64,000 nucleotides of DNA from Sulfurimonas sp. HSL-3221. GTDB taxonomy: Bacteria > Campylobacterota > Campylobacteria > Campylobacterales > Sulfurimonadaceae. Within the stretch, counting starts at the first letter, position 1. Each line of letters begins with the position of its first letter. Below the pieces are notes generated by a model, which was not told the DNA's origin, did not search any database, and saw only the letters and a list, made by a program, of their open reading frames with translations. The stretch spans positions 2,418,001 through 2,482,000 of the forward strand of contig NZ_CP087998.1 of assembly GCF_021044585.1 (NCBI RefSeq), in the 5' to 3' direction. Made by a program: the position numbers and the translations under genes. Below, one piece after another: positions 47,805 through 56,306 of this stretch.

Positions 47805-48598
47805 CGGCGGTTGATCACCAAGGAGATAACAAAGATCAGCAGGACGCACATGACGATGGTCGCGCCGCTGGGAAGTGCGAAAGCGTAGGAGAGCAGCATG
47901 CCGGCTGCCACGGAAAAGAGTGCGAACAGCACGGAGAGCCCCACTGTCGCGGAAAAGCCCTGGCGGAAACGCAGGGCGGCTACGGTTGGGATGACCATCA
48001 GCGCGCCGATCAGCAGGGTCCCGACGATACGGATGGAGAGAGCGATAATGACGGCAACGATGCTGACCAGCATAAAGTTGAGCAGCGTCACGGGGATACC
48101 GCCCGTCTTGGCGACCTCTTCATCGAAGGCGATAAAGTAGAACTCTTTATAAAAGTAGCCCAGCAGCGCCAGGGCCGGGACACCGACGGCAAAAATCGTC
48201 CAGACCTCTTCCGTGGAGACAGAAAGGATCGAACCGAAGAGGTAGCTGAAAAGCGAGCTGTTGAACGCCCCCGCCAGGGAGACGATGATGACGGCCAGGG
48301 CCAGGGAGCCCGAAAGGAAAATGGCCAGGACGGCATCGGAGTAGAGGTGAAAGAAGCTGCGCAGGTACTCGATGGTCCATGCACTGAGCAGTGCCGCCGC
48401 CACCGCCATCCAGACCGGGTTGGTCTCGGTCAGGATCCCGACGGCGACCCCGACCAGGGCCGAGTGCGCCAAGGTCTCTGTCAGCAGCGCGTAGCGGCGC
48501 AGGACGACAAAGGCCCCGCTGAAGGAGGCAAGCAGTGCGATCATGATCCCGGCGAGAAACGCATTGACCATAAACTGGTATTGGAAAAGTTCCAGCAT
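47801..48598 (-). CDS. znuB: Zinc/manganese ABC transporter permease ZnuB
   Basis: The 265-residue permease has about eight membrane segments and the ABC-3 family features 'LRRYALLTETLAHSALVGVA' near residue 35 and 'IVGTLLIGALMVIPTVAAL' further on. With ZnuC and ZnuA it imports zinc (manganese cannot be excluded) across the inner membrane. It starts 12 bases after znuC and overlaps the methyltransferase gene. Confidence 0.9.
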   Translation of the reverse strand: MLELFQYQFMVNAFLAGIMIALLASFSGAFVVLRRYALLTETLAHSALVGVAVGILTETNPVWMAVAAALLSAWTIEYLRSFFHLYSDAVLAIFLSGSLALAVIIVSLAGAFNSSLFSYLFGSILSVSTEEVWTIFAVGVPALALLGYFYKEFYFIAFDEEVAKTGGIPVTLLNFMLVSIVAVIIALSIRIVGTLLIGALMVIPTVAALRFRQGFSATVGLSVLFALFSVAAGMLLSYAFALPSGATIVMCVLLIFVISLVINRR

Positions 48599-48610
48599 CC
48601 TCTCTCCTCG

Positions 48611-49378
48611 TCAATGACGGTGATGCGCGCTGAGCAGGTGCGCATCGATGCCGTAAAGTTCGCTCATCCCCTCGCAGCTGAGCAGCGTTTTCGGGTCATT
48701 GCAGGTTGAAAGCCGCTGGTTGACCGTAAAGACCCGCGCGATGTCATCGGCGATCACGCCCACATCGTGGGTCACGAAGAGGATCGTCAGACGCTCCTCC
48801 TGATTGAGCTGGCGCAGCAGGGCGTAAAAGCGCTGCTGCGAGGGCTGATCGACACCTGTATTCGGCTCATCGAGGATCAGTACTTTCGGCTCCGAGGCCA
48901 GCGCACGGGCGATCATGACCCGCTGGCGCTGCCCGCCGGAGAGCTCGCCGACAAGCTTCTGCCGCAGACCCGTCACCTCCATCCGTTCCATGGCCCGCTC
49001 AACGATGCGGCGGTCGTTCTCATGCCACCGCTTGTCCCATCCGAGGCCGGAAATACGCCCCATACGGACGATCTCTTCTACGCTACCGGGGAAAAGACGA
49101 TCCGTCTGCGTCACTTGCTGGGGGACATACCCTACCTGCGCCCACTGTCGGAACTGCTTTTGCGGCTCGCCGAAGAGGCTGATACGGCCCGACGTCGGTT
49201 TCTGTAGCCCAAGCAGCAGGCGAACGAGCGTCGTCTTCCCGCCGCCGTTGGGACCGATCACTGCGCAATACTCCCCCTGGAGGACCTTCAGCGATACGTC
49301 CGAGAGGATCGTCTGACCGCCGGCACTGTAGTCAAGATGTTCGACCTCGAAAACGGCCGGCTCAAAGGTCATTTGCAC
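48611..49378 (-). CDS. znuC: Zinc ABC transporter ATPase ZnuC
   Basis: The 255-residue ATPase has Walker A 'IGPNGGGKTTL', the signature 'LSGGQRQRVMIARAL' and Walker B 'VLILDEPNTGVD'. The C-terminus has a histidine cluster ('DAHLLSAHHRH'), as in many ZnuC proteins. The gene overlaps the end of znuA by 10 bases. Confidence 0.93.
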   Translation of the reverse strand: MQMTFEPAVFEVEHLDYSAGGQTILSDVSLKVLQGEYCAVIGPNGGGKTTLVRLLLGLQKPTSGRISLFGEPQKQFRQWAQVGYVPQQVTQTDRLFPGSVEEIVRMGRISGLGWDKRWHENDRRIVERAMERMEVTGLRQKLVGELSGGQRQRVMIARALASEPKVLILDEPNTGVDQPSQQRFYALLRQLNQEERLTILFVTHDVGVIADDIARVFTVNQRLSTCNDPKTLLSCEGMSELYGIDAHLLSAHHRH

Positions 49379-50295
49379 TCCATTGCGTCATGCAGCTTCA
49401 GCAGGTTGGCATTCATCAGGCGGAAATAATCCGCCCCGATCTCGTCGGCGGTGATGTTCGCCAGCGGCTGGAGCACATCCACCCGCACGCCCGTCTCCGT
49501 TGCCAGCGATGCTACCAGCTTGTCGCTGACAAACGATTCGTAGAAGAGGGTTTTGATGCCGTGTTCGCGTACGATGTCGGTCAGAGCCGCCATCGTTCTC
49601 GCATCGGGCATCGTATCCGGAGAGAGTCCGGTAACGGCGTCGACATGGAAGCCGTAGCGTTCGGCAAGGTAGCCGAAGGCGTTATGGCTGACAATGATCG
49701 TATCAAGCCGACAGTCGCTCAGGCGTTTGCGGTAAAGGGCATCAAGGGTCTCAAGCCGTTTGATGTAGGCGGCGGCCCGTTCCCGGAGTTTCACGGCATC
49801 CAGGGCGGGGAATGCCGAAGTGAACAGTTGTTCTTCCCCGCGGACAAGCGCAATCATATTGTCGATATCAAGCCAGTAATGCGGATCGGTGCCGTGGCGA
49901 TCCTCTTCGTGCGTCTCCCCCGCTGCATCGTGGTGCGAATGCCCCCCTTCGTGCAGACGGACGTACCGGCTCATGTCCCTGGCGTTGCCGAATGACTCAA
50001 AAGGTTCCGTCCACGGTTCGAGGCCCGCGCCGCTGTAAAGGAACAGCCGGCTCTTCTGCACCCGGATCATATCCTGCGGCGTCGGCTCGAAGGTGTGCAC
50101 TTCCCGCCCGAACGGGATCAGCATGGCCACCTCGGCATCCTGGCCCAGGAGGTGGCGGGCGATATCGTAAAGCGCGAACGTCGTCACGACGACATCCGCT
50201 TTACCGGCCTGCACCTTTTTCTCCGGTACCATAACCACGAGGGCCAGCACCAAAACCGTCAACAATGCCAGTAAAACAATGATCGCTTTTTTCAA
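49369..50295 (-). CDS. znuA: Zinc-binding periplasmic protein ZnuA
   Basis: The 308-residue cluster A-I binding protein has an N-terminal hydrophobic signal/anchor segment (residues 3-25), the metal-binding 'GREVHTFEPTPQD' His and a His/Asp/Glu-rich loop ('HSHHDAAGETHEEDRHG') typical of zinc-specific ZnuA. It delivers zinc to ZnuBC. It is the first gene of the znuACB-bioC unit, and secG starts in the opposite direction 113 bases away. No Zur box was identified by eye. Confidence 0.92.
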   Translation of the reverse strand: MKKAIIVLLALLTVLVLALVVMVPEKKVQAGKADVVVTTFALYDIARHLLGQDAEVAMLIPFGREVHTFEPTPQDMIRVQKSRLFLYSGAGLEPWTEPFESFGNARDMSRYVRLHEGGHSHHDAAGETHEEDRHGTDPHYWLDIDNMIALVRGEEQLFTSAFPALDAVKLRERAAAYIKRLETLDALYRKRLSDCRLDTIIVSHNAFGYLAERYGFHVDAVTGLSPDTMPDARTMAALTDIVREHGIKTLFYESFVSDKLVASLATETGVRVDVLQPLANITADEIGADYFRLMNANLLKLHDAMECK

Positions 50296-50369
50296 AATCT
50301 CTCCACGGCTTTCTTCCCCGAATTATAGCGAAGCTTCCCCTGCCCATTATAGAATGGGGTTTTTTTCGC

Positions 50370-50375
50370 TATAAT
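50370..50375 (+). promoter_or_regulatory. -10 element of secG
   Basis: TATAAT ('cgctataattcgcc') lies 33 bases before the secG ATG, which has 'aaggataaca' just upstream. Confidence 0.55.
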
Positions 50376-50408
50376 TCGCCACTTTAAAGCGAATGATTAA
50401 GGATAACA

Positions 50409-50750
50409 ATGACTTCTTTCTTGCTGATCGTCCAGGTCGTGCTGGTGATCCTGCTGACCATCGTCGTCTTGCTGCAGAAAAGCTCCAGCATCGGTCTGGG
50501 AGCCTACAGTGGTTCCAACGAGTCCGTCTTCGGCGCCAAAGGGCCCGGAAGCTTCCTGGCAAAAACGACCTTCTTCTTCGGCTTCCTTTTCGTAGCCAAC
50601 ACGATTGCTCTGGGCTACTTCTACTCGCAGGCCGCCAATAAATCCGTCGTTGACGAGATCGTCACACCGGTTACAGCGGCAGCCCCGAGCGCTGCAGAGA
50701 GTGCGGTTGCCCCGGCAGCGCCTGCTGTCGAAGCCAACACCTCCAACTAA
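50409..50750 (+). CDS. secG: Preprotein translocase subunit SecG
   Basis: The 113-residue protein has two membrane helices joined by a cytosolic loop with 'QKSSSIGLGAYSGSNESVFG', the SecG signature. It supports protein export through SecYEG. The C-terminal tail is Ala/Pro/Glu-rich ('APSAAESAVAPAAPAVEA'), longer than in E. coli. It heads a unit with the deacetylase, frr and pyrE. Confidence 0.93.
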   Translation: MTSFLLIVQVVLVILLTIVVLLQKSSSIGLGAYSGSNESVFGAKGPGSFLAKTTFFFGFLFVANTIALGYFYSQAANKSVVDEIVTPVTAAAPSAAESAVAPAAPAVEANTSN

Positions 50751-50756
50751 CCCGCC

Positions 50757-51698
50757 ATGCGCAGCCTCCTGCTGACTGCGCTGCTGCCGCTGGTACTCTT
50801 CGCGGACGCGCACATCTTCGTCTTCCACCGTTTCGGCGATGCACAGCATGCCGCCACCAATACCTCCATTCAGACGCTGCGTGCCGAGTTCGACTACCTC
50901 AAGACGAACGGCTACAAAGTCATCCCCCTCTCCCGTCTGGCCAAGGCACTGAAGGGGCACGAACCCATTGACGACAAATGGGTCGTGCTCACCATCGATG
51001 ACAGCTACAAAAGCTTCTATGAGAACGGCCTGCCGATCTTCCGCGAGTACGGCTACCCCTTTACCCTCTTTGTCTATGTCGCGGCGGCGGACAAGAACTA
51101 CGGCGACTTCATGACCTGGGATCAGATCCGCGATACGGCACAGTACGGCGAGCTCGGCCTGCACGGCTATGGGCACAGCCATGAGTGCCACCTCGTGCCC
51201 TATATGCTCAAAGATGACACCGACCGGGGGCTGCTCTCCTTTGCCAAGCAGCTCCGCCGTGTACCGCGCTACTACGCCTACCCCTACGGTGAATACAACC
51301 CCGAGGTCAAGGCGGGCATCGCCGGCTACGGCTTTGAACTGATCCTCAACCAGAACAGTGGCGCGGTCAACGCCGACAGTGACCCGCACGATCTCGATCG
51401 GACGGCACTGACCGGCGAAAACCTGATTGCGCAAAAACTGAAAATCGAGCGCCTGGACACCGAGTGGATCGCCCCCCTGCGGTGGCCCGAAGATGGCAGA
51501 ATAAAAGAAATACACGCTAAAATTGCACCGACATACCGCACTGCCGAGTACTTTATCAGCGGCGGGGAGTGGGTACGCGTTCCCGTCGAAAACGGTGAAA
51601 TCCGCGTAAAAACCGATGTGATGCTCGCTTTGCCGCGCAGCCGGGTCTTTATCCGGGTCGGCCGGAAACAAGAGAGTATCATCTTAGTAAAGGAGTAA
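50757..51698 (+). CDS. Exported polysaccharide deacetylase family protein
   Basis: The 313-residue protein has a signal peptide (residues 1-18) and a NodB-type deacetylase domain: '[20 protein letters not shown]' contains the Asp-Asp motif and '[14 protein letters not shown]' the metal-binding histidines; '[10 protein letters not shown]' is the motif with the catalytic base neighbourhood. It may act on N-acetylated cell-wall or surface glycans. The last 100 residues form a separate beta-rich tail. It starts 6 bases after secG, an unusual insertion into the secG-frr-pyrE arrangement. Confidence 0.8.
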   Translation: MRSLLLTALLPLVLFADAHIFVFHRFGDAQHAATNTSIQTLRAEFDYLKTNGYKVIPLSRLAKALKGHEPIDDKWVVLTIDDSYKSFYENGLPIFREYGYPFTLFVYVAAADKNYGDFMTWDQIRDTAQYGELGLHGYGHSHECHLVPYMLKDDTDRGLLSFAKQLRRVPRYYAYPYGEYNPEVKAGIAGYGFELILNQNSGAVNADSDPHDLDRTALTGENLIAQKLKIERLDTEWIAPLRWPEDGRIKEIHAKIAPTYRTAEYFISGGEWVRVPVENGEIRVKTDVMLALPRSRVFIRVGRKQESIILVKE

Positions 51699-51700
51699 GA

Positions 51701-52258
51701 ATGCTTGACGAAATTTATCAAGAGTGCGAAATGGACATGGAAGGTGCGATCGAGCACATGCAGAGCCAGTTCAAAACGATCCGGACAGGGAAAGTAACGA
51801 CACAGGTGCTCGACGGCATCAAGGTCGACTACTACGGAGCGGCGACTCCTCTCTCCCAGGTTGCGACAGTCCTGGCCACGGATGCAACGACGATCACCGT
51901 CTCTCCGTGGGAAAAACCGCTGCTGGGCGACATTGAAACCGCCATCGCCAAAGCCAATATCGGTGTCAACCCGAACAACGACGGCGAGCAGATCAAGCTC
52001 TTCTTCCCGCCGATGACCGTCGAACAGCGCCAGGAGAGCGTTAAGAAGCTCAAGAAGATGGGCGAAGATGCCAAAGTCGCTGTCCGCAACGACCGCCGCA
52101 AAGCCAACGACGCGGTCAAAAAGCTTGAAAAAGACAAAGAGGTCACCGAGGACGACTCCAAGCGTGCCCAGGACAATATCCAGAAGATCACAGACAAGAT
52201 GGTGGCAAAGATCGACGAGATCATCAAGCAAAAAGAACAAGCCATCCTGACGGTGTAA
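51701..52258 (+). CDS. frr: Ribosome recycling factor
   Basis: The 185-residue factor splits terminated ribosomes together with EF-G. Its sequence has the family pattern '[20 protein letters not shown]' and '[20 protein letters not shown]', a helical bundle with a small beta domain. The ATG has 'aaaggagtaag' upstream and starts 2 bases after the deacetylase stop. Confidence 0.95.
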   Translation: MLDEIYQECEMDMEGAIEHMQSQFKTIRTGKVTTQVLDGIKVDYYGAATPLSQVATVLATDATTITVSPWEKPLLGDIETAIAKANIGVNPNNDGEQIKLFFPPMTVEQRQESVKKLKKMGEDAKVAVRNDRRKANDAVKKLEKDKEVTEDDSKRAQDNIQKITDKMVAKIDEIIKQKEQAILTV

Positions 52259-52262
52259 GCGT

Positions 52263-52871
52263 ATGGACATCAAACAGATCTACCTCGATGCCGACGCGAT
52301 GCTTGAGGGCCACTTCAAGCTCAGCTCCGGCAACCACTCGCAGTTCTACCTCCAGTCCGCCAAAGTACTCGAGGACCCGAAAACGGCCATGAAGCTGGCC
52401 AACGCCCTGGCCGACCAGATCAAAGCCAGCGGCGTGAAGATCGATACCGTATGCTCCCCGGCCATCGGCGGGCTTATTGCCGGTTTCGCACTCGCCCAGG
52501 CCCTGGATGCCCGCTACATCTTCACCGAGCGCGTCGGCGGCGAGATGACCCTGCGCCGCGGCTTTGACGTCAAAGAGGGTGAAACCATCCTCGTCTGCGA
52601 AGACATCATCACGACTGGCGGTTCGGCGATGGAAGCGGCCGCCGCGGTCGAAGGGCTCGGCGCGAAGGTTGTTGCCTTCGCCGCCCTGGCCAACCGCGGT
52701 TTTTGCCGCCGTGAGCACAGCAGCATCGAAACGAAGCCCAGCTGCAAACTCCCCGGCGACCTCCCCTTCTTCGCCCTGGCGGACTTCGATTTCGAGATAT
52801 ACGCCCCCGAAGAGTGCCCGATGTGCAAAGCGGGCAGCGAAGCGATCAAACCGGGTTCCCGCGGGAACTGA
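52263..52871 (+). CDS. pyrE: Orotate phosphoribosyltransferase
   Basis: The 202-residue enzyme transfers phosphoribose from PRPP to orotate in pyrimidine synthesis. The PRPP loop '[20 protein letters not shown]' (about residue 110-130) and '[14 protein letters not shown]' near the N-terminus are characteristic. The protein ends with a cysteine pair '[13 protein letters not shown]', as in the longer PyrE type. The gene is 4 bases downstream of frr. A 7-bp hairpin (52888-52907) follows, without a T-run. Confidence 0.94.
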   Translation: MDIKQIYLDADAMLEGHFKLSSGNHSQFYLQSAKVLEDPKTAMKLANALADQIKASGVKIDTVCSPAIGGLIAGFALAQALDARYIFTERVGGEMTLRRGFDVKEGETILVCEDIITTGGSAMEAAAAVEGLGAKVVAFAALANRGFCRREHSSIETKPSCKLPGDLPFFALADFDFEIYAPEECPMCKAGSEAIKPGSRGN

Positions 52872-53283
52872 TCGCCCCTCTTCTTGCGCGGAAATTTCTT
52901 TTTCCGCCGCCTCCTAAAAAAGCTTGCTTTAAGCCCTTTTCTGCTCCTATATAGAAAAATATATAATCAATTATTATTATACTTCACACTGTGAATAACC
53001 TGTGTATTTTTTCATCGATCAACACCGGGTAAATTTGAGGAAACAGGTTTAACAGGTGCTCAAAAAAGTATCTCCCATATGACTTCAACATGTATGTTTT
53101 CGGGAATGCGTTGCTTACTAATTATTCTTACTGAGGAAGTAAGGGAAGAGTACACGGGGCGATTTTTTCGTGACGATTGTTGAGCCCAAGTTTTCGACGT
53201 TGCTTCGTAGAACGTCTGTGGTGTTGTCACTATTGCTTGGAAGCCTTCGGCGGTGCTTTGCACAACGCCTGCGGTTTATCCTT

Positions 53284-53301
53284 GCTACGCTGCGGAATTC
53301 C
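53284..53301. repeat. Dispersed intergenic motif, copy 1
   Basis: The sequence 'gctacgctgcggaattccg' recurs with one extra C at 58923-58942 between hypE and hypA. It includes the palindrome CGGAATTCCG. The flanks are also loosely alike. Confidence 0.4.
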
Positions 53302-53314
53302 GTTCCACTGCATC

Positions 53315-53356
53315 GTTCGCCGAAACGACAAGCAGTTGTCGTTTCTAATGGCGAAC
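53315..53356 (-). terminator. Long hairpin immediately after the rnj stop
   Basis: GTTCGCC plus GAAACGACAA pairs with TTGTCGTTTC plus GGCGAAC, 17 pairs with a 4-base bulge and a 4-base loop. It begins at the base following the rnj stop codon. There is no T-run, so it may act as a transcript-end stabiliser or a processing site rather than a simple intrinsic terminator. Confidence 0.65.
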
Positions 53357-55441
53357 TCACATGACGAAGATCGTCGGCGTAATCAGCGGATACTTTTTCA
53401 TTTTGCGATAGATATGCTTGCGGACGACCTGGCGCAGATCGTTCTCCATCGCTTTGGGGTTTTCGATGATCCCCGGCTTGAGATTGGTTAGGAAGTGTTC
53501 CAGGACATCTTCCATCTCCTGGGCAAACGCTTTGTCCTGCTTGTCCGGCACCAGACCGAAACTGCTGACCTTTGGCTTGGAGATAAGGTGCGAATCCGCT
53601 TTGCTGACCTGGGCGACGATCATGACCATCCCCTCCGTTGCCATCTTCTGACGGTCGATGACGATGTCGTCTTCGATCAAGTTGTTGCTCTGGTTGTCGA
53701 TGTAGGTCTTGCCTGATTTGACGGTTTTGACCTTGCGCATATACTTCGGCGTCACTTCGACACACTCGCCGTCACTCATCAGATGGATGTTGCGCTCGGG
53801 GACCCCGCAGGCGATTCCCGTCTCTCTGTGGCGCATAACGTGGTTGTATTCGCCGTGGATCGGCAGGAAGAATTTCGGCTGCACCAGACGCAGCATCAGC
53901 TTCTGCTCTTCCGCCCCGCCGTGACCGGAGACGTGCAGATCGCGATCGCGGGCGACGGTCGCGCCGGCACGCTCGAGGTGGTTAAGCATCTGCGAAATAG
54001 AGCCCTCGTTGCCCGGGATCGCCCGGGAGGAGAGGATGATCAGGTCGCCCGGCTTGATCTTAATATGGCGGTGCTCGCCGATGGCCGTTCTAAACAGTGC
54101 CGAGTTCGGCTCTCCCTGCGAACCCGTGGTGATGATGAGGACGTCCTTGTCGTTCATCCGGCTGACGTCATCCGCATCGACGAAGATGTTTTTGGGCAGC
54201 TTGATGTACTCGTACTGCATCGCCACTTCGAGGTTGCGCTCCATGGAACGGCCGATAACGCAGACCTTGCGCCCGTACTTGATACCCGCCTGGATCGCCT
54301 GGAAGACGCGGTGGATGTTCGAGCTGAACGTCGAGAGGATAATGCGCCCTTTCGTTTTCGAGAAGACGCGGTCCAGCGCCGGGGCGACCGTCAGTTCGCT
54401 CGGCGTGATCTCTTTGTTGTACGAGTTTGTCGAATCCGAAAGCAGCGCTAGGACCCCCTTCTCGCCGTAGGAGGCCAGACGGTGCAGGTCCGCCGGGAAA
54501 CCGTCGACCGGCGTATGGTCGATTTTGTAGTCACCCGTGTGGATGACCGTTCCCGCCTCTGTCGTCACCGCGATAGAAGAGGAGTCGATGATGGAGTGGG
54601 TCATGTGCATCCACTCGACCTGGAAATCGTTCCCGATCTGGTAGACGACGCGCTTCTCAATCGGGCGGAAGTAGCGGCGGAACTCTTTGAGATGGTGTTC
54701 GTCGAACTTGTTGCCGATCATCGCCAGCGGAAGCGCCGTACCGTACAGCGGGAACTGCATCTCTTTGTAGAGGTAAGGGACCGCGCCGATATGGTCTTCG
54801 TGGGCGTGGGTAATGATGACGCCGACGATCTTGTCTTTGATCTCGCGGACATAGGTGAAATCCGGGACAAGAATATCGACGCCGTGCATCTCTTCGTCCG
54901 GGAAACTCATCCCGACATCGATCAGGATCGCTTCGTTATCCGTCTCCATGACCATCATGTTTCCACCGATCTCGCCGAGACCGCCCAGCGGAGTGATACG
55001 GACCTTCGCCTTCACCTCCCCATCAATCTTCGTATACGGACTGACACGGACGCGCTGCGACGCCTCGTTCTGGCGCGCATTCTCCAGCAGGCTCTGCTCC
55101 GTCGGTGCCGGGGCGTTGCGGCGGCGGTTGCGGTTGCCGCCGGAACGTCCGCCGCCACTTTTCGCGCGACTTTCGCCACGGTTTTCCCCACGGTTTTCCC
55201 CACGGTTTTCCCCACGGTTCTCCCCACGGTTGCCGCCGCGGCCGCCGCGGCTGCGGTTCTGGCTCTGGCTCTGGCCTTCGCCCTCTTTTTTCGCTTCACC
55301 CTCTTTGGGTTTCTGACGGCTGCGGCTGCGGTTGCGGTTGGATGAACGGCGGCGGCGCGGTTCGCCTTCACGGTTCTGGGCCGGTTTGTTTTCTGTATTT
55401 TTCTTCGCTTCTGCGACAGGGGCTTGTGTTTCTTCTGACAT
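53357..55441 (-). CDS. rnj: Ribonuclease J
   Basis: The 694-residue metallo-beta-lactamase ribonuclease has endo- and 5'-exonuclease activity. The metal site 'VIITHAHEDHIGAVPYLY' (about residue 213), the beta-CASP domain and a C-terminal domain are present. The first 135 residues are a low-complexity, Arg/Gly/Asn-rich extension, as in Helicobacter RNase J, with five NRGE units in a row at residues 71-90 (12-bp DNA repeats at about 55171-55230). RNase J replaces RNase E as the main mRNA decay enzyme in Campylobacterota. It follows ksgA by 36 bases. Confidence 0.95.
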   Translation of the reverse strand: MSEETQAPVAEAKKNTENKPAQNREGEPRRRRSSNRNRSRSRQKPKEGEAKKEGEGQSQSQNRSRGGRGGNRGENRGENRGENRGENRGESRAKSGGGRSGGNRNRRRNAPAPTEQSLLENARQNEASQRVRVSPYTKIDGEVKAKVRITPLGGLGEIGGNMMVMETDNEAILIDVGMSFPDEEMHGVDILVPDFTYVREIKDKIVGVIITHAHEDHIGAVPYLYKEMQFPLYGTALPLAMIGNKFDEHHLKEFRRYFRPIEKRVVYQIGNDFQVEWMHMTHSIIDSSSIAVTTEAGTVIHTGDYKIDHTPVDGFPADLHRLASYGEKGVLALLSDSTNSYNKEITPSELTVAPALDRVFSKTKGRIILSTFSSNIHRVFQAIQAGIKYGRKVCVIGRSMERNLEVAMQYEYIKLPKNIFVDADDVSRMNDKDVLIITTGSQGEPNSALFRTAIGEHRHIKIKPGDLIILSSRAIPGNEGSISQMLNHLERAGATVARDRDLHVSGHGGAEEQKLMLRLVQPKFFLPIHGEYNHVMRHRETGIACGVPERNIHLMSDGECVEVTPKYMRKVKTVKSGKTYIDNQSNNLIEDDIVIDRQKMATEGMVMIVAQVSKADSHLISKPKVSSFGLVPDKQDKAFAQEMEDVLEHFLTNLKPGIIENPKAMENDLRQVVRKHIYRKMKKYPLITPTIFVM
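55171..55230 (-). repeat. 12-bp tandem repeats in rnj encoding NRGE
   Basis: Near-identical 12-base units, read 'ggttttccccac' on the plus strand, repeat about five times. They keep the reading frame, so changes in unit number would lengthen or shorten the RNase J extension without loss of function. Confidence 0.8.
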
Positions 55442-55477
55442 CCTAACTCCTTGCAGTACGCCCCTCGGGCGTCACTG

Positions 55478-56254
55478 TTAATGTAATTGTGTATAGAGTT
55501 GGTGATAGTCTGCTGTCGAGATCTGGTGAGGGCGAACGGTAGAGGGGTAGCCGCGAGAGGATAATGCGGCCTGGACCTCTTCTTTACCGTAGCGTGCGGA
55601 GAGATTTTTCAGCAAGGTTTTGCGCGGCTGGGCAAATGCCGTTTTGAGCATCTGTTCAAACGCATCCGATGCCCGATTCGCCGTTTTTTTCATGAGCAGG
55701 ACGGCAGAATCGACTTTGGGCGGCGGCGCGAACGCTTCGGGCGGGACATGGACGAGGATACTGACCTCTGCCACGCTCTGGGCTATCACACTGAGTGCAC
55801 CAAAATTTTTCTCTCCAGGTGAAGCGGAGAACTTCTCCGCGACTTCACGCTGAACCATAACAAGCAGAAATTCGCACTTCGGATCGGCGAGGGCTTTGAG
55901 GATAATGTTCGTCGCGATGTAATATGGCAGGTTCGCCACCAACTCGTACGGAACATCAAGCAGCTCACTCTTCCAGTGCTCGAGGACGTCGCCGCAGTGC
56001 AGCGTCAGTCGACCGGTAGTGATCTCATCCGTGAAAACTTCATTCAGGTGCTTGCATAGATCGGTATCGACCTCAAAAGCATCGACGCTTTTGACATCAA
56101 CTAAAAACTTAGTTAAATCACCTAAGCCAGGCCCGATCTCCGCAACTCTCCTGTCGCTGTCGGGCATCGCTTCGATGATCTTGCGCAAAACGCTCTGATC
56201 TTTCAGAAAATTCTGACCAAACTGTTTTTTGGCCACAATCCGTGTGTTATTCAT
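55478..56254 (-). CDS. rsmA: 16S rRNA dimethyladenosine transferase KsgA/RsmA
   Basis: The 258-residue enzyme dimethylates two adjacent adenosines near the 3' end of 16S rRNA. 'AKKQFGQNFLKDQSVLRKII' opens the protein, 'VAEIGPGLGDLTKFL' binds SAM, and 'LVANLPYYIATNI' is the catalytic NLPY motif. It precedes rnj, an arrangement common in Campylobacterota. Confidence 0.95.
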   Translation of the reverse strand: MNNTRIVAKKQFGQNFLKDQSVLRKIIEAMPDSDRRVAEIGPGLGDLTKFLVDVKSVDAFEVDTDLCKHLNEVFTDEITTGRLTLHCGDVLEHWKSELLDVPYELVANLPYYIATNIILKALADPKCEFLLVMVQREVAEKFSASPGEKNFGALSVIAQSVAEVSILVHVPPEAFAPPPKVDSAVLLMKKTANRASDAFEQMLKTAFAQPRKTLLKNLSARYGKEEVQAALSSRGYPSTVRPHQISTADYHQLYTQLH

Positions 56255-56306
56255 GGCACATTATACACCAATTTTCATTAACTTTGCATGCCCGAGGGGG
56301 CAAAGG

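Larger units (their letters stand above)
52872..53356. other. 485-base intergenic region between pyrE and rnj
   Basis: After a hairpin behind pyrE (GCGGAAA/TTTCCGC, 52888-52907) the DNA is AT-rich, with a palindrome TTCAC-ACT-GTGAA at 52983-52995. It holds a dispersed motif also found near hypA (53284-53301) and ends in a long hairpin behind rnj. Short open frames on both strands have no supported start and I do not call them genes. Confidence 0.5.

Noticed and set aside
53060..53364. Open frames on both strands between pyrE and rnj, and a 34-codon plus-strand frame at 53079
   Set aside because: No start has a ribosome-binding site, the frames overlap each other on opposite strands and part of one is only the shadow of rnj. 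A decayed gene end ('PENIHVEVIWEILF') cannot be excluded.
54855..55446. Arg/Pro/Ser-rich frames opposite the rnj N-terminus
   Set aside because: They mirror the low-complexity NRGE repeats on the other strand and are not independent genes.
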